Source: Treponema sp. (lineage in GTDB: Bacteria; Spirochaetota; Spirochaetia; Treponematales; Treponemataceae). Taken from it: a stretch of DNA of 64,000 nt. Position numbers and translations under genes: made by a program. Positions within the stretch are counted from its first letter, which is position 1. Each line of letters opens with the position of its first letter. The notes under the pieces were generated by a model, which worked only from the letters and a program-made list of their open reading frames with translations, had not been told where the DNA came from and did no database searches. The stretch spans positions 124,001 to 188,000 of the forward strand of contig JAEESZ010000001.1 of NCBI GenBank assembly GCA_016286535.1, written 5' to 3'. This document shows positions 53,672-62,499 of the stretch, piece by piece.

Positions 53672-54997
53672 TTAAGAAAAATATGCATTATGAAGAATCT
53701 GAACTGTACGGTCAGCTTCTTCATCGTCAACAATCATACTGATGTTTACTTTACTTGCCCCCTGAGAAATCATCTGAACGTTGATTCCTTCGTCGGCAAG
53801 GGCATCAAAACCACTTGCAAGAATTGCAGAAGAATGAGCTGCATCACAAATAATTGTAACGATAGCCTTGTTTTTTCTAACAGAAACCTGACTTGCCTGT
53901 TCAAGATCTGAAATAAGGCCGGTCAAATCTGCTTTTGTATTTACTGTAAGAGATACAGAAACTTCTGAAGTTGCAATAACATCAATACTGATATTCCATT
54001 TTAAGAAATTATTAAAAATATGAGCAAGGAAACCTGCGGCACCAAGCATGCGGGAAGAAACAATATCAATTAAGGTGATGTGCTTTACAGTTGTAATTGC
54101 ACATACAGGTGGAACTTTTCCTGCGTGTTTTTCTACGATAATTGAACCAGGACTTGTAATATTGTAAGAGTTCTTCACGCGAACCGGAGTCCCCGTTTTA
54201 CGTACAGGCAGCATCGATCGCGGATGCAATACCTGAGCACCAAACATTGCAAGCTCCTGTGCTTCTTCATAAGTTACTTCAGGAACAGGCTTTGCTTCTT
54301 TTACCAGGCGAGGATCTGTAGTTAAAATACCGTCAACATCCTTCCAGGTCTGAACTTCATCTGCCCTCATGGCAGCACCAATCATTGTTGCTGTAAGGTC
54401 AGAACCACCTCTTCCAAGAGTTGTAATATTACCTTTTGCGTCCTTTGCAATAAAGCCGGTAACAATAGGTATTCTGTTTTCAATTCCGTTTTTATAGTTA
54501 TTAAGATGCTGGGGAATATTTTCCCAAACCTGATCAAGAAGTTCGGCAGACATGTAATTACTGTCAGAAACGAAGCCTATGTCCCAGGCATCATAGAACT
54601 GGGCAGGTATGCCTTCTTTATTAAGGTATGCAGACATCATGCGGACACTCATACGTTCACCAAAACTTACAAGATAGTCTCTTGAACGTTTACTGATTTC
54701 TTTTAACATTGAAATTCCGGTTAAGAGCTGTTTTAATTCATCAAGAAGGGCACGGATTGTATCTATATTGATTCCAAGTTCTGCTGCAGTGTCTTCGTGA
54801 AGTTTTGCAACACCTGCAACATCTACAATTCCTTCTACTGCCTTGTCAGCTGCTTCTAAAAGATGATCGGTTGTATCTCCCATAGCTGATAATACAACTG
54901 CCGGACGCTTGTTCTGATACGCTTTAATAATTGAAGCTACATGTTTAATTCTTTCTGCATTTGCGACTGATGAGCCGCCAAATTTCATTACTATCAT
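53672..54997 (-). CDS. lysC: aspartate kinase
   Basis: 441 aa, first enzyme of the aspartate family pathway. KFGGSSVANAERI at the start, GERMSVRMMSAYL near 118, GRGGSDLTATMIGAAMRADEV near 206 and TDPRLVKEAKPV near 233; two C-terminal ACT domains (~300-440) for feedback control by lysine or threonine. Monofunctional. The start chosen, ATGATAGTAATG, follows a TATAAT by 6 nt. AAGG lies close upstream and could help the second ATG at 54988, so either start is possible. Confidence 0.95.
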   Translation of the reverse strand: MIVMKFGGSSVANAERIKHVASIIKAYQNKRPAVVLSAMGDTTDHLLEAADKAVEGIVDVAGVAKLHEDTAAELGINIDTIRALLDELKQLLTGISMLKEISKRSRDYLVSFGERMSVRMMSAYLNKEGIPAQFYDAWDIGFVSDSNYMSAELLDQVWENIPQHLNNYKNGIENRIPIVTGFIAKDAKGNITTLGRGGSDLTATMIGAAMRADEVQTWKDVDGILTTDPRLVKEAKPVPEVTYEEAQELAMFGAQVLHPRSMLPVRKTGTPVRVKNSYNITSPGSIIVEKHAGKVPPVCAITTVKHITLIDIVSSRMLGAAGFLAHIFNNFLKWNISIDVIATSEVSVSLTVNTKADLTGLISDLEQASQVSVRKNKAIVTIICDAAHSSAILASGFDALADEGINVQMISQGASKVNISMIVDDEEADRTVQILHNAYFS

Positions 54998-55003
54998 AGC
55001 CTT

Positions 55004-55009
55004 ATTATA
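55004..55009 (-). promoter_or_regulatory. putative -10 box of lysC, leaderless arrangement
   Basis: TATAAT on the minus strand, 6 nt before the ATG at 54997. An AAGG between them could serve the ATG four codons in. Confidence 0.45.
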
Positions 55010-55032
55010 ATAAAATGAAGGCTATTAGTCAT

Positions 55033-56934
55033 CTACACCCTTACAAATTCCTGTTTCTGCTCTGTAACATCAACCGCTTTCATTTTAAGGCTGACTTCAT
55101 CATTAAGCTGAACCTCGCCTGCATTGTGTAAGGTTGTCTGCATATCTAAAGCAGGAATTAAGAATAAAGCATCGCTTCCACGGCGGTCAATACAGAATGC
55201 CTGGTAAACATTGTCAGGATTCTGCAAAAGATAAATTAATTTCCAGTGAGTATCGCTCTGGCGGCTGGCTTTTTTTGCAGCAAGACTGGCAGCATCACCG
55301 GCGGCAATGCGTTCAAGCATTTCGTCCTTTCCTAAAAGGCGGCGGCCGTCTATAAAGGCCCGTAACTGCTGGTGGGCAACCAGGTCTCCGTAACGGCGCA
55401 GGGGCGAAGTTACCTGACTGTAGAAGGAAAGGCCCAGGCCTGCGTGAGGAGCCGGTGTAATTCCAACTGAACGCTTTCTCATGCATTTAATCTGGGCAAA
55501 CTGACCTGCCCAGCCCTCCGGAAGACTGGCCGGAAATTCCGGAGCTTCCTGACTTACAAAAGGAAAAGGAATCTGATTTTTAAATGCAAAGCGGGCTGCT
55601 CCTTCCCCTGCAAGAATCATACATTCGGCAATCATATCGTTACTTTCGTATTTGATGTCTTCTTCAATGGAAACCTTTTTACTTTCCTTATCAACTATAA
55701 TGCTTACTTCAGGCATTTGAATTGAAACGGCATTATTGGCTTCCCTTCTGCTTTTATTTTTTCTTGCAAGTTCAAACAAAGGTTTTAATTCCGGGCTTTC
55801 CTTTAATTCTTCTGCCTCTTTATAGGTGAGTCTTTTTACCTTTACTCTTGTTTTTAAAACCTGACAGTCTTCAATCTGACTTTTTTCGTCAAGCTTGATT
55901 TTAAAAGACAGGGCAGAACTTATTTCCTTTAAGCCAAGGGCATAATCTTCAAGACAGCTTTCTGCAAGCATTCGAGATGCTCCTTCGGGAATATATAAGG
56001 TTGTACCCCTGTTTCTTGCGGCAATATCAATTGAAGAATCGGGTAAAACTGATGAGGCAGGGTCTGCAATATGAACCCACAGATATTCTCCGTCGAAGGC
56101 AACGGCATCATCAGGGTCTGTAGAATGTTCACTGTCTATGGCATAGGCCAGAGCAGGCACTTCTACCCTTTCTTCTTCAGGCATAGCGCCAAGCCCTTCT
56201 TTTGCAGATTCAAAAGAAAAACCTAATCTTGTTGGATAAGGATTTTTTGTTACATCCCAGATTCCGCATTCAATTAAAAGTTTATGGGCTTTTTCAATTG
56301 TCTGACTTATGCCCGCTTCTTTCATGATTTTTGATTTATCTGTTTTACAAAGGGCAAAGGCTTCTACCTCTCCCATAAATTTTGAGTCGGAAGGTAAATC
56401 CAGTTTTTTGTTTTTTAAGCGCTGAATAAAGGCATTTCTTATTTCTTCTTCGTGTTCTTTTTCGTACTGTTTTTGATTAAGAAGATTGATTTCTTCCTGA
56501 GTGCGGGGAATAAAGATGATTTTTCCGTTTTTAAGTTCTTCCTGACTTAGTGCAAAATGAGAATCTTTGCAAAGTTCGTTATAAAAAGCCCAGGCTTCGT
56601 CCGCCCTGAATTCTCCGCGCGAATATTCGGCCAGCTCCGAAAGAGGGAGAGGCGCGGTCGCGGTAGACTCATCACTTTGCAAAAGTTCGTAAGCTTCGTT
56701 TATCTGATTTTTAATTGCATCGTCAGAAAATAAAAGGGCCTTATCTAAAGAGCTACATGGACCTTCGTGTAAAAGAACTATGTCTTTTTCGCGGACTTTC
56801 TGACTACCATACTGGGCCTTTTTTCCGCCTGCACTTGCCATCTGGGTGCAGAATTTTATCTGATATTTATCGCCATCTCTGTCTTCAATTATGGCAAGAA
56901 AACTTCTATATAAAACCAGGGAATTCTTAGTCAT
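55033..56934 (-). CDS. RNB-domain exoribonuclease (RNase II/R family)
   Basis: 633 aa, shorter than classical RNase R. An N-terminal helical and OB-like region (~1-250) is followed by the RNB catalytic domain: YAIDSEHSTDPDDAVAF near 268 with the metal Asps, then ARNRGTTLYIPEGASRML near 307 and TSPLRRYGDLVAHQQL near 520. It degrades RNA 3' to 5'. The C-terminal S1 part is short. Start leaderless-like (TGCTAGAAT 6 nt upstream). Directly upstream of lysC, 35 bp away. Confidence 0.88.
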   Translation of the reverse strand: MTKNSLVLYRSFLAIIEDRDGDKYQIKFCTQMASAGGKKAQYGSQKVREKDIVLLHEGPCSSLDKALLFSDDAIKNQINEAYELLQSDESTATAPLPLSELAEYSRGEFRADEAWAFYNELCKDSHFALSQEELKNGKIIFIPRTQEEINLLNQKQYEKEHEEEIRNAFIQRLKNKKLDLPSDSKFMGEVEAFALCKTDKSKIMKEAGISQTIEKAHKLLIECGIWDVTKNPYPTRLGFSFESAKEGLGAMPEEERVEVPALAYAIDSEHSTDPDDAVAFDGEYLWVHIADPASSVLPDSSIDIAARNRGTTLYIPEGASRMLAESCLEDYALGLKEISSALSFKIKLDEKSQIEDCQVLKTRVKVKRLTYKEAEELKESPELKPLFELARKNKSRREANNAVSIQMPEVSIIVDKESKKVSIEEDIKYESNDMIAECMILAGEGAARFAFKNQIPFPFVSQEAPEFPASLPEGWAGQFAQIKCMRKRSVGITPAPHAGLGLSFYSQVTSPLRRYGDLVAHQQLRAFIDGRRLLGKDEMLERIAAGDAASLAAKKASRQSDTHWKLIYLLQNPDNVYQAFCIDRRGSDALFLIPALDMQTTLHNAGEVQLNDEVSLKMKAVDVTEQKQEFVRV

Positions 56935-56940
56935 AAAGTT

Positions 56941-56949
56941 ATTCTAGCA
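56941..56949 (-). promoter_or_regulatory. extended -10 of the RNB gene, leaderless arrangement
   Basis: TGCTAGAAT on the minus strand, 6 nt before the ATG at 56934, no ribosome site. Confidence 0.55.
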
Positions 56950-56960
56950 GAAAAACGGGT

Positions 56961-56991
56961 AAAAAAAAAGCACCGTTCCTAAGAACGATGC
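56961..56991 (-). terminator. terminator after the shared ATPase gene
   Basis: GCATCGTTC / GAACGGTGC stem with a TTAG loop and nine T on the minus strand. Confidence 0.85.
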
Positions 56992-56998
56992 TTTTATT

Positions 56999-57116
56999 GA
57001 GGGTTTATTACAAAACCCTCAAAACGGCGAAGTCAAGGCTTTAAGCGTGAGCGTGCCTTGACTCGACGTATTTACGGCTCACAAGTCTGGCCGCTTAAGC
57101 TATGTTTTTTAGCTTA
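56999..57116 (-). other. structured 3' region of the ATPase transcript: three further hairpins
   Basis: Between the ATPase stop and its terminator lie three inverted repeats: GAGGGTTT / AAACCCTC (56999-57020), GTCAAGGC / GCCTTGAC (57032-57062), and TAAGCT / AGCTTA spanning the stop codon (57096-57116). The stretch is richer in G+C than its surroundings. It could stabilise the mRNA or be the precursor of a small RNA; nothing here tells which. Confidence 0.45.
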
Positions 57117-58235
57117 CCATTTCTTTTCAATCTGATCACAGATGTTTGGTTCGCCTTCTTCAAGAGAGAAGAATTTAGCTTTTGCCATGTTAGGTACAAC
57201 GTTTACAGAATCTCCTAAGCGGAAGTCTGCATTAGCGTTTGTATTAACGATGATCTGCTGACCTTTGTTAGATACAAGGTAAAGATGTGTAGAAGCACCA
57301 AGTGGTTCTTTGTTTACAATCTTCATCTGCATATCATCTTTAGCAGCTGGCTTTTCTACGTATGTTAAGTCTTCTGGACGGATACCAAAAGAAACTTCTT
57401 TGTTTACGTAAGCTTTTAAGTATTTAGCCTGTTCTTCTGTTGGATTGATTTCGAATGATCCTTCATCACAAACAATCTTTCCGTCTTTTTCAAGAACTTT
57501 TACAGTTAAGAAGTTCATTGGAGGTGTACCAATGAAGCCTGCAACGAATTTGTTGATTGGGTTGTTGTAAAGGAATAATGGAGCACCAATCTGCTGAATG
57601 AAACCGTCTTTCATTACAACGATTTTTGTTCCTAATGTCATAGCTTCAATCTGGTCATGAGTTACGTAGATCATTGTAGCCTGAAGTCTGTTATGAAGAG
57701 CAGCTAATTCAGAACGCATTGTTACACGAAGTTTAGCATCAAGGTTTGAAAGAGGTTCATCAAACAAGAATACTTTAGGATTACGAACGATAGCACGACC
57801 TACAGCAACACGCTGTCTCTGTCCACCAGAAAGTGCCTTTGGTTTTCTATCAAGATACTGTGTAAGATCAAGCTGTTTAGCAGCATCGCGAACACGGCGA
57901 TCGATTTCTGCTTTATCCATTTTACGAATCTTTAATCCGAATGCCATGTTATCATAAACAGTCATATGAGGATAAAGAGCGTAGTTCTGGAATACCATGG
58001 CGATATCACGGTCTTTTGGTGGAACATCGTTCATTTCGATTCCATCAATGTAAAGTTTACCTTCTGTAATATCTTCCAAACCAGCAATCATACGTAATGT
58101 TGTTGATTTTCCACAACCAGATGGACCTACGAATACGCAGAATTCCTTGTCTTCAACAGTGATATTAGAATTAGTTACAGCACGAACACCGCCGTCGTAA
58201 ACTTTTCCAATACCTTTAAGTTCTACTTTTGCCAT
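57114..58235 (-). CDS. sugar ABC transporter ATPase, MsmX/UgpC type
   Basis: 373 aa, cytoplasmic ATPase that powers sugar importers. Walker [11 protein letters not shown] near 38, Q-loop [10 protein letters not shown] near 82, signature [15 protein letters not shown] near 135, Walker [17 protein letters not shown] near 155, switch His in VTHDQ near 193, and the C-terminal TOBE domains (~240-373) with FIGTPPMNF and SFGIRPEDL. It is an orphan: no permease or binding-protein gene adjoins it. All four permease pairs in the window lack an ATPase, and shared ATPases of this family (MsmX, MsmK) are known in Firmicutes. AGGAGG precedes the ATG. Confidence 0.94.
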   Translation of the reverse strand: MAKVELKGIGKVYDGGVRAVTNSNITVEDKEFCVFVGPSGCGKSTTLRMIAGLEDITEGKLYIDGIEMNDVPPKDRDIAMVFQNYALYPHMTVYDNMAFGLKIRKMDKAEIDRRVRDAAKQLDLTQYLDRKPKALSGGQRQRVAVGRAIVRNPKVFLFDEPLSNLDAKLRVTMRSELAALHNRLQATMIYVTHDQIEAMTLGTKIVVMKDGFIQQIGAPLFLYNNPINKFVAGFIGTPPMNFLTVKVLEKDGKIVCDEGSFEINPTEEQAKYLKAYVNKEVSFGIRPEDLTYVEKPAAKDDMQMKIVNKEPLGASTHLYLVSNKGQQIIVNTNANADFRLGDSVNVVPNMAKAKFFSLEEGEPNICDQIEKKW

Positions 58236-58305
58236 TTTTTTGGCCTCCTGAGTTTTTTGATAACAGACTTAAAGCCTGCTACCTCTGGGTTATATTATTA
58301 AATCC

Positions 58306-58333
58306 ATTATAACATATTGGAGGCATAAATCAA
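58306..58333 (-). promoter_or_regulatory. promoter of the shared ATPase gene
   Basis: TTGATT, 16 nt, TATAAT with TG upstream (TGTTATAAT) on the minus strand. The leader is about 65 nt and includes a short CAGGCT / AGTCTG hairpin. Confidence 0.65.
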
Positions 58334-58368
58334 CAGAGAAATTTCTTAAAAGTGGATTTTTTTCGTTT

Positions 58369-58400
58369 AAAAGAAAAAAGGCTTCCTGAAAGGAAGCCTT
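58369..58400 (-). terminator. terminator of tRNA-Leu
   Basis: Perfect 10-bp stem AAGGCTTCCT / AGGAAGCCTT with a 3-nt loop, 1 nt after the tRNA, then a T-rich run on the minus strand. Confidence 0.9.
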
Positions 58401-58401
58401 T

Positions 58402-58483
<82 letters not shown>

Positions 58484-58497
58484 GGAATGTGATATTA

Positions 58498-58526
58498 AAT
58501 ATATAGATTTTATGAATTTGTGTCAA
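58498..58526 (-). promoter_or_regulatory. promoter of tRNA-Leu
   Basis: TTGACA, 17 nt, TATATT on the minus strand, about 15 nt before the tRNA 5' end. The strongest -35/-10 pair in the window. Confidence 0.8.
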
Positions 58527-58565
58527 TATGCAGCATACGTTTTTTTTTAAAAATTTTTATCCACA

Positions 58566-58628
58566 CCAGCTGCATGTGTAATTTTCTGGCGAAAATTACA
58601 TGCGGAAACTACGCAAATGCAGCATGCG
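58566..58628. repeat. hairpin repeat unit, copy 1
   Basis: About 62 bp beginning CCAGCTGCATGTGTAATTTT. It contains a near-palindrome GCATGT(GT)AATTTTC, TGGC, GAAAATTACATGC and an outer GCTGCAT / ATGCAGC pair. It is followed by a run of T then A/T, and forms an 88-89-bp tandem with copy 2. An extra copy of the end motif ATGCAGCAT at 58528 lies beside the tRNA -35 box. Confidence 0.85.
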
Positions 58629-58653
58629 TTTTTTTTAAAAATTTTTATCTACA

Positions 58654-58716
58654 CCAGCTGCATGTGTAATTTTCTGGCGAAAATTACATGCGGGAACTAC
58701 GCAAATGCAGCATGCG
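58654..58716. repeat. hairpin repeat unit, copy 2
   Basis: Nearly identical to copy 1 (GGGAACT in place of GGAAACT). It is followed by T9 and ATAAAATGCGCGAGCAGGGTTCGG, which recurs after copy 3. Confidence 0.85.
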
Positions 58717-58718
58717 TT

Positions 58719-58895
58719 TTTTTTTATAAAATGCGCGAGCAGGGTTCGGCTTTTGCGGAGCGTTGAAGCCGATAAAGCAGATTCTTTCTGTAATTGAAAC
58801 ACAGAGTGAGCCTTGCGAACATAAAGGCTTCTCGGCGGAGCATAAAGACGGTTCCTGCGGGAGCATTTTACAGAGATTCAAATAAAAGACGATTA
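58719..58895. repeat. spacer between repeat copies, with GCGGAGC-type short motifs
   Basis: Non-coding stretch, part of the 58484-59067 region without genes. It opens with ATAAAATGCGCGAGCAGGG, repeated at 58971-58990 with one change, and holds several degenerate GCGGAGC / GCGGGAGC / GCGAAGC motifs each followed by A/T-rich sequence. The 65-aa ORF here is not a credible gene. Confidence 0.6.
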
Positions 58896-58900
58896 CGCTG

Positions 58901-59008
58901 CCAGCTGCATGTGTAATTTTCTGGCGAAAATTACATGCGGGAACTACGCAAATGCAGCATAGTTTTTTTTTATAAAATGCGCGAGCAAGGTTCGGATTTT
59001 GCGAAGCA
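58901..59008. repeat. hairpin repeat unit, copy 3, with its flank
   Basis: Core at 58901-58962 matching copies 1 and 2, then a T run and the ATAAAATGCGCGAGCAAGG flank shared with the segment after copy 2. Core and flank together therefore form a duplicated module of about 105 bp. Confidence 0.82.
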
Positions 59009-59010
59009 TA

Positions 59011-59045
59011 AAAAAAAAGGAACTGCCTTAAAAAGACAGTTCCTT
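59011..59045 (-). terminator. terminator after the small secreted protein gene
   Basis: AAGGAACTG / CAGTTCCTT stem with an 11-nt loop and eight T on the minus strand. Confidence 0.87.
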
Positions 59046-59067
59046 TTACTGAGCAGAATACTTTTCC

Positions 59068-59643
59068 CTATGGAAGGAAAGTAATTTCTTTGATTGTCAT
59101 TTTTACAAGGTCTTCATCTGAACCACCATCTTCTACCCATTTCCAGGCATTTAATGGAACTGCAATCTTAATGATTTTTCCAGACATTGCAGAAACATCT
59201 AAATCATATTCATAAGTTCCAGATAATTCATCTGCATCAAAATAGCAGCGGTCTACACCACCGTTATAATAAGTTGTTCCTGGTCCCCAGGTTACAATCT
59301 TGAATTTTGGTGCTTTAGCTGAATTTTTCCATCCATCAACTGTTTTATAATCAAAAACAACATGAACAGTAGAATAGTTTTTTAAGTTAATTCCTTCTTT
59401 TGGTCCATTAATAAAGAAAGAAATTCCGCCACCACCATAACGCATCATTGCATCATAAGTAACAGAGCCGTCAGCATTGAATACCTGATTCTGCATTGTT
59501 CCCTGATTTTCTGCAAGATTTGCTTCTGTAAGTTTAACTGTAATAGGTTTAATCTCTACAGGTGCAGCAGCTTTTTTTGGTGCAGCAGAAAGTGCACCAG
59601 AAATCAACAATAATGTTGCAAGAATAATACTTGTTTTTTTCAT
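59068..59643 (-). CDS. small secreted beta-rich protein of unknown function
   Basis: 191 aa. Signal MKKTSIILATLLLISGALSA, then a Lys/Ala/Pro spacer and a single beta-rich domain (YGGGGISFFINGP near 69; VHVVFDYKTVDGW near 92; YDLDVSAM near 150; a final MTIKEITFLP strand). The ending resembles galactose-binding-like folds, so a glycan-binding role is possible. It is not clearly a paralogue of the 33335 and 33962 proteins. AGGAG precedes the ATG. Monocistronic, with its own terminator. No function is recognised. Confidence 0.65.
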   Translation of the reverse strand: MKKTSIILATLLLISGALSAAPKKAAAPVEIKPITVKLTEANLAENQGTMQNQVFNADGSVTYDAMMRYGGGGISFFINGPKEGINLKNYSTVHVVFDYKTVDGWKNSAKAPKFKIVTWGPGTTYYNGGVDRCYFDADELSGTYEYDLDVSAMSGKIIKIAVPLNAWKWVEDGGSDEDLVKMTIKEITFLP

Positions 59644-59753
59644 TGGGTTCTCCTATATTTCTTAATAATTTAATTCTAAATCCAAAAAGCAATTAGATAA
59701 AGAAAAAGTTACTTAATTTTAAGAAATTAGGAAAAATCCCTTACAAAAAAAAA

Positions 59754-61814
59754 CTAGTAAGTATTTAATCCGCCGGCTTTTAGCTGGAAATGACTGAATT
59801 CCATACTGAAACTTGCCCTTCCCTGTGTTGCAGAACGTAAGTTAGTTGTAAATCCGAACATATTTGCCATTGGTGCCTGGGCATGAATAATTTCTCCTGA
59901 AGCTTTACTGTCCTGGCCCATAATATTTCCACCGCGCTGTGAAAGCTGACTTGAAGCAGGTCCAACAAACTCTTTTGGACAGGAAATATCTACATTCATT
60001 ACAGGCTCTAAAATTACAGGATTTGCGGCATTGCAGGCTTTATCAAAAACCTGGGCTGCACAGGCTTCAAAAGCAAAGGTTGAAGCAGTAAGTTCATTGT
60101 AATCAATCTGAGTTACCTTTACGGCAATATCTGTACAAGGATAACCATATTTAATACCCGAAGATAAAGAAGACATAATTCCACTCTGGATGGCATCCAT
60201 AATTTCCTGTGGAACTTCTGCATGCTTGCAGGTAACTTCGTAAGAATTTCCTGAACCGGTTTCTCTCTGTTCAACAGAAATTGTAAGCCCTGCAACATTT
60301 TCTTTTCCTGCAAGAACCTTATTAAATTCTTCGCTGGCCTGGGCAGAAGAGCTTACAGATTCCCTGTAAGTTACCTGAGGAGCACCAACATTGCATTTTA
60401 CGCCAAAATCATCACGCATACGGGTAACAAGAACATCAAGATGAAGTTCACCCATTCCACTGATGATTAACTGACCAGTTTCTGCATCTTCGTGACTGGT
60501 AAAGGTTGGATCTTCCCGGCTTAAAATTTCAAGAGTTTCGTTCATTTTATCTTTTTCGCTCATGCTTTCCGGTTCAAGAGCGACAGAAATTACAGGCTGA
60601 GGGAACTTTGGCTGCTCAAGTAATACTGTAAAGGCTTCTGTTCCGATTGTATCGCCAGTCTGAGCAAGTTTTAAGCCGATAAATACGCCAATATCACCGG
60701 CACTGATTGAATCGCAAGGTTCTGATTTATTTGCGTGCATACGTAAAATTCTGTTTACACGCTCTCTTTTCTTTTTATTGATATTGAAAATCTGACTTCC
60801 TGTCTGGATTTTACCGCTGTACATTCTTACATAGCAGAGTGGTCCCATTTCGCGGTCATACTGAATTTTAAATACAAGGCCAAGAGGCATTTTTGAAACA
60901 TCACATGGAATTTCAACAGCTTCTTCCTGGTCTTTTTTTACCCTGATTCCCTTTGCTGCAGGAATATCTGTAGGACAAGGAAGATAATCTATAACTGCAT
61001 CGATTAAAGGCTGAACTCCCTGATTATGTCTTGCACTACCCATTACAAATGGAACATAAGAACGGTTTATGGTGCCGCTTCTGATTGCTTTTTTAAGCTG
61101 CTCTACAGAGATTTCGCCGCCTTCAAGGTAGATTTCCATTAAGGCATCATCGCAGCCGGCAACAGTTTCAATAAGTTTTTCGCGCCAGCTCTGGGCCTCT
61201 GCAAGGCGTTCAGAACTTACGTCTGTAACATCAAAAGTTTCACCTTCATCTTCTTCGTGCCAGCGGATTTCTTTCATCTGTAAAAGGTCAATTACACCTT
61301 CAAAATCCGGTCCCTGACCAATAGGAATCTGCAGGGCGAGTGTTTCCACCCCGAATTTTTCTTTTACATCTTCCATAGAGCCAAAAAAGTCTGCACCAAT
61401 TCTGTCCATTTTATTCATAAAACATAAACGTGGTACATTAAACTCATCAGCCTGCTTCCATACAGTTTCTGTCTGAGGCTGTACGCCATCTACGGCACAA
61501 ATTACAGCAACAGCTCCGTCCAGAACACGCAGAGAACGTTCTACTTCGGCTGTAAAATCTACATGGCCCGGAGTGTCTATAATATTAATCTGATGATCTT
61601 TCCAGTAAGTGGTTGTTGCAGCAGAACAAATGGTAATACCTCTTTCCTGCTCCTGAGCCATCCAGTCCATTGTTGCCTGGCCGTCATCAATTTCGCCTAT
61701 CTTATGAATCTTTCCTGTATAATATAAGATACGTTCTGTTGTTGTAGTTTTTCCGGCATCAATGTGAGCCATAATACCAATATTACGCATTTTGTCTAAA
61801 CTGTTAGCTGCCAT
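59754..61814 (-). CDS. fusA: translation elongation factor G
   Basis: 686 aa GTPase that moves the ribosome along mRNA. G1 [15 protein letters not shown] near 17, switch [16 protein letters not shown] near 57 (usually ITITSAATT), G3 DTPGHVDF near 79, G4 NKMDRIGAD near 133, then domains II-V with [18 protein letters not shown] near 450. AGAGG precedes the ATG. Spirochaetes often carry two EF-G genes; this could be either the main or the second copy, and it is not in a str operon here, which hints at the second. That is inference. Confidence 0.93.
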   Translation of the reverse strand: MAANSLDKMRNIGIMAHIDAGKTTTTERILYYTGKIHKIGEIDDGQATMDWMAQEQERGITICSAATTTYWKDHQINIIDTPGHVDFTAEVERSLRVLDGAVAVICAVDGVQPQTETVWKQADEFNVPRLCFMNKMDRIGADFFGSMEDVKEKFGVETLALQIPIGQGPDFEGVIDLLQMKEIRWHEEDEGETFDVTDVSSERLAEAQSWREKLIETVAGCDDALMEIYLEGGEISVEQLKKAIRSGTINRSYVPFVMGSARHNQGVQPLIDAVIDYLPCPTDIPAAKGIRVKKDQEEAVEIPCDVSKMPLGLVFKIQYDREMGPLCYVRMYSGKIQTGSQIFNINKKKRERVNRILRMHANKSEPCDSISAGDIGVFIGLKLAQTGDTIGTEAFTVLLEQPKFPQPVISVALEPESMSEKDKMNETLEILSREDPTFTSHEDAETGQLIISGMGELHLDVLVTRMRDDFGVKCNVGAPQVTYRESVSSSAQASEEFNKVLAGKENVAGLTISVEQRETGSGNSYEVTCKHAEVPQEIMDAIQSGIMSSLSSGIKYGYPCTDIAVKVTQIDYNELTASTFAFEACAAQVFDKACNAANPVILEPVMNVDISCPKEFVGPASSQLSQRGGNIMGQDSKASGEIIHAQAPMANMFGFTTNLRSATQGRASFSMEFSHFQLKAGGLNTY

Positions 61815-61897
61815 TTTATAAAACCTCTAAAGAAAATGATTTGATTATTATATAAAAAAAGAAGAGAGATACACAAGATAGAAAAGTTAAGGAAGAT

Positions 61898-61930
61898 AAA
61901 AAAAATCCCCTGCACAATTAAGTACAGGGG
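61898..61930 (-). terminator. terminator after the 61954 gene
   Basis: CCCCTGTAC / GTGCAGGGG-type stem with a 5-6-nt loop and eight T on the minus strand. Confidence 0.87.
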
Positions 61931-61953
61931 TGTAAAGAGCCTGAAGTCAGGAC

Positions 61954-62481
61954 TTACATTTTGATTGTAATACCGGCATGTGGATTAATAAGTAAAGCAC
62001 TTGCAGAACCAAATCCAGTTCCAGAACTTGAATCAACAAGACCAAAGAGATAGTAATCTACATCTGTACCGGCAGTAATATAGAACTGTTCATTAATTTT
62101 ATAGTTTGCAGTTACATCAAGACCTGCTCCAATGAACATTGCAAGTCCACCGCCAAAAATAAAATTAATATCTGCTACTGGTGCTAATACCAGAGAGAAT
62201 TTTTCTGTATTTAAAGGACGAATTGCTACACCTATTTTTGTATCAATAGAAATACCACCATTTGCCTTATTAAAATAAGCAGCAGAATAAAGACCTACAC
62301 TTTCTGTAAAGTAGTTATCTCCAGTAATACCAACACCAAACATTGTAGCTTTTGCTCCGCCGTTGTTTAATCCCATGAATGTAGGAACATCAATCTGGAT
62401 AGAAAAATCTTTTTCTGTAGCAAAAGCACCAAAAGTTAATGTCATTAAAAGTGCCAAAACAGCAAATTTTTTCATTTTCAA
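61954..62481 (-). CDS. small outer-membrane-type barrel protein
   Basis: 175 aa. Signal MKMKKFAVLALLMTLTFGAFA, then alternating hydrophobic beta strands and an HAGITIKM ending typical of small barrels. The strands YFTESVGLYSAAYF and VDINFIFGGGLAMFIGAGLDVTA recall porin-like or OmpA-like eight-strand barrels; the role is unknown. Paralogue of 62500..63021, 18 bp upstream, and similar in plan to 63184..63837. AAGGAG precedes the ATG. Confidence 0.72.
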   Translation of the reverse strand: MKMKKFAVLALLMTLTFGAFATEKDFSIQIDVPTFMGLNNGGAKATMFGVGITGDNYFTESVGLYSAAYFNKANGGISIDTKIGVAIRPLNTEKFSLVLAPVADINFIFGGGLAMFIGAGLDVTANYKINEQFYITAGTDVDYYLFGLVDSSSGTGFGSASALLINPHAGITIKM

Positions 62482-62499
62482 TCTCCTTTTGTTTATTTT

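Noticed and set aside
54998-55032. Lysine riboswitch upstream of lysC
   Set aside because: The gap is only 35 bp and the start looks leaderless, so there is no room for an aptamer.
56999-57062. CRISPR-like or riboswitch structure
   Set aside because: The inverted repeats differ from one another and lie after, not before, a gene; no direct repeats with spacers occur anywhere in the window.
58684-58881. 65-aa minus-strand ORF in the repeat cluster
   Set aside because: It lies wholly in repeat and spacer sequence, has no ribosome site or family resemblance, and its codons follow the repeat pattern.
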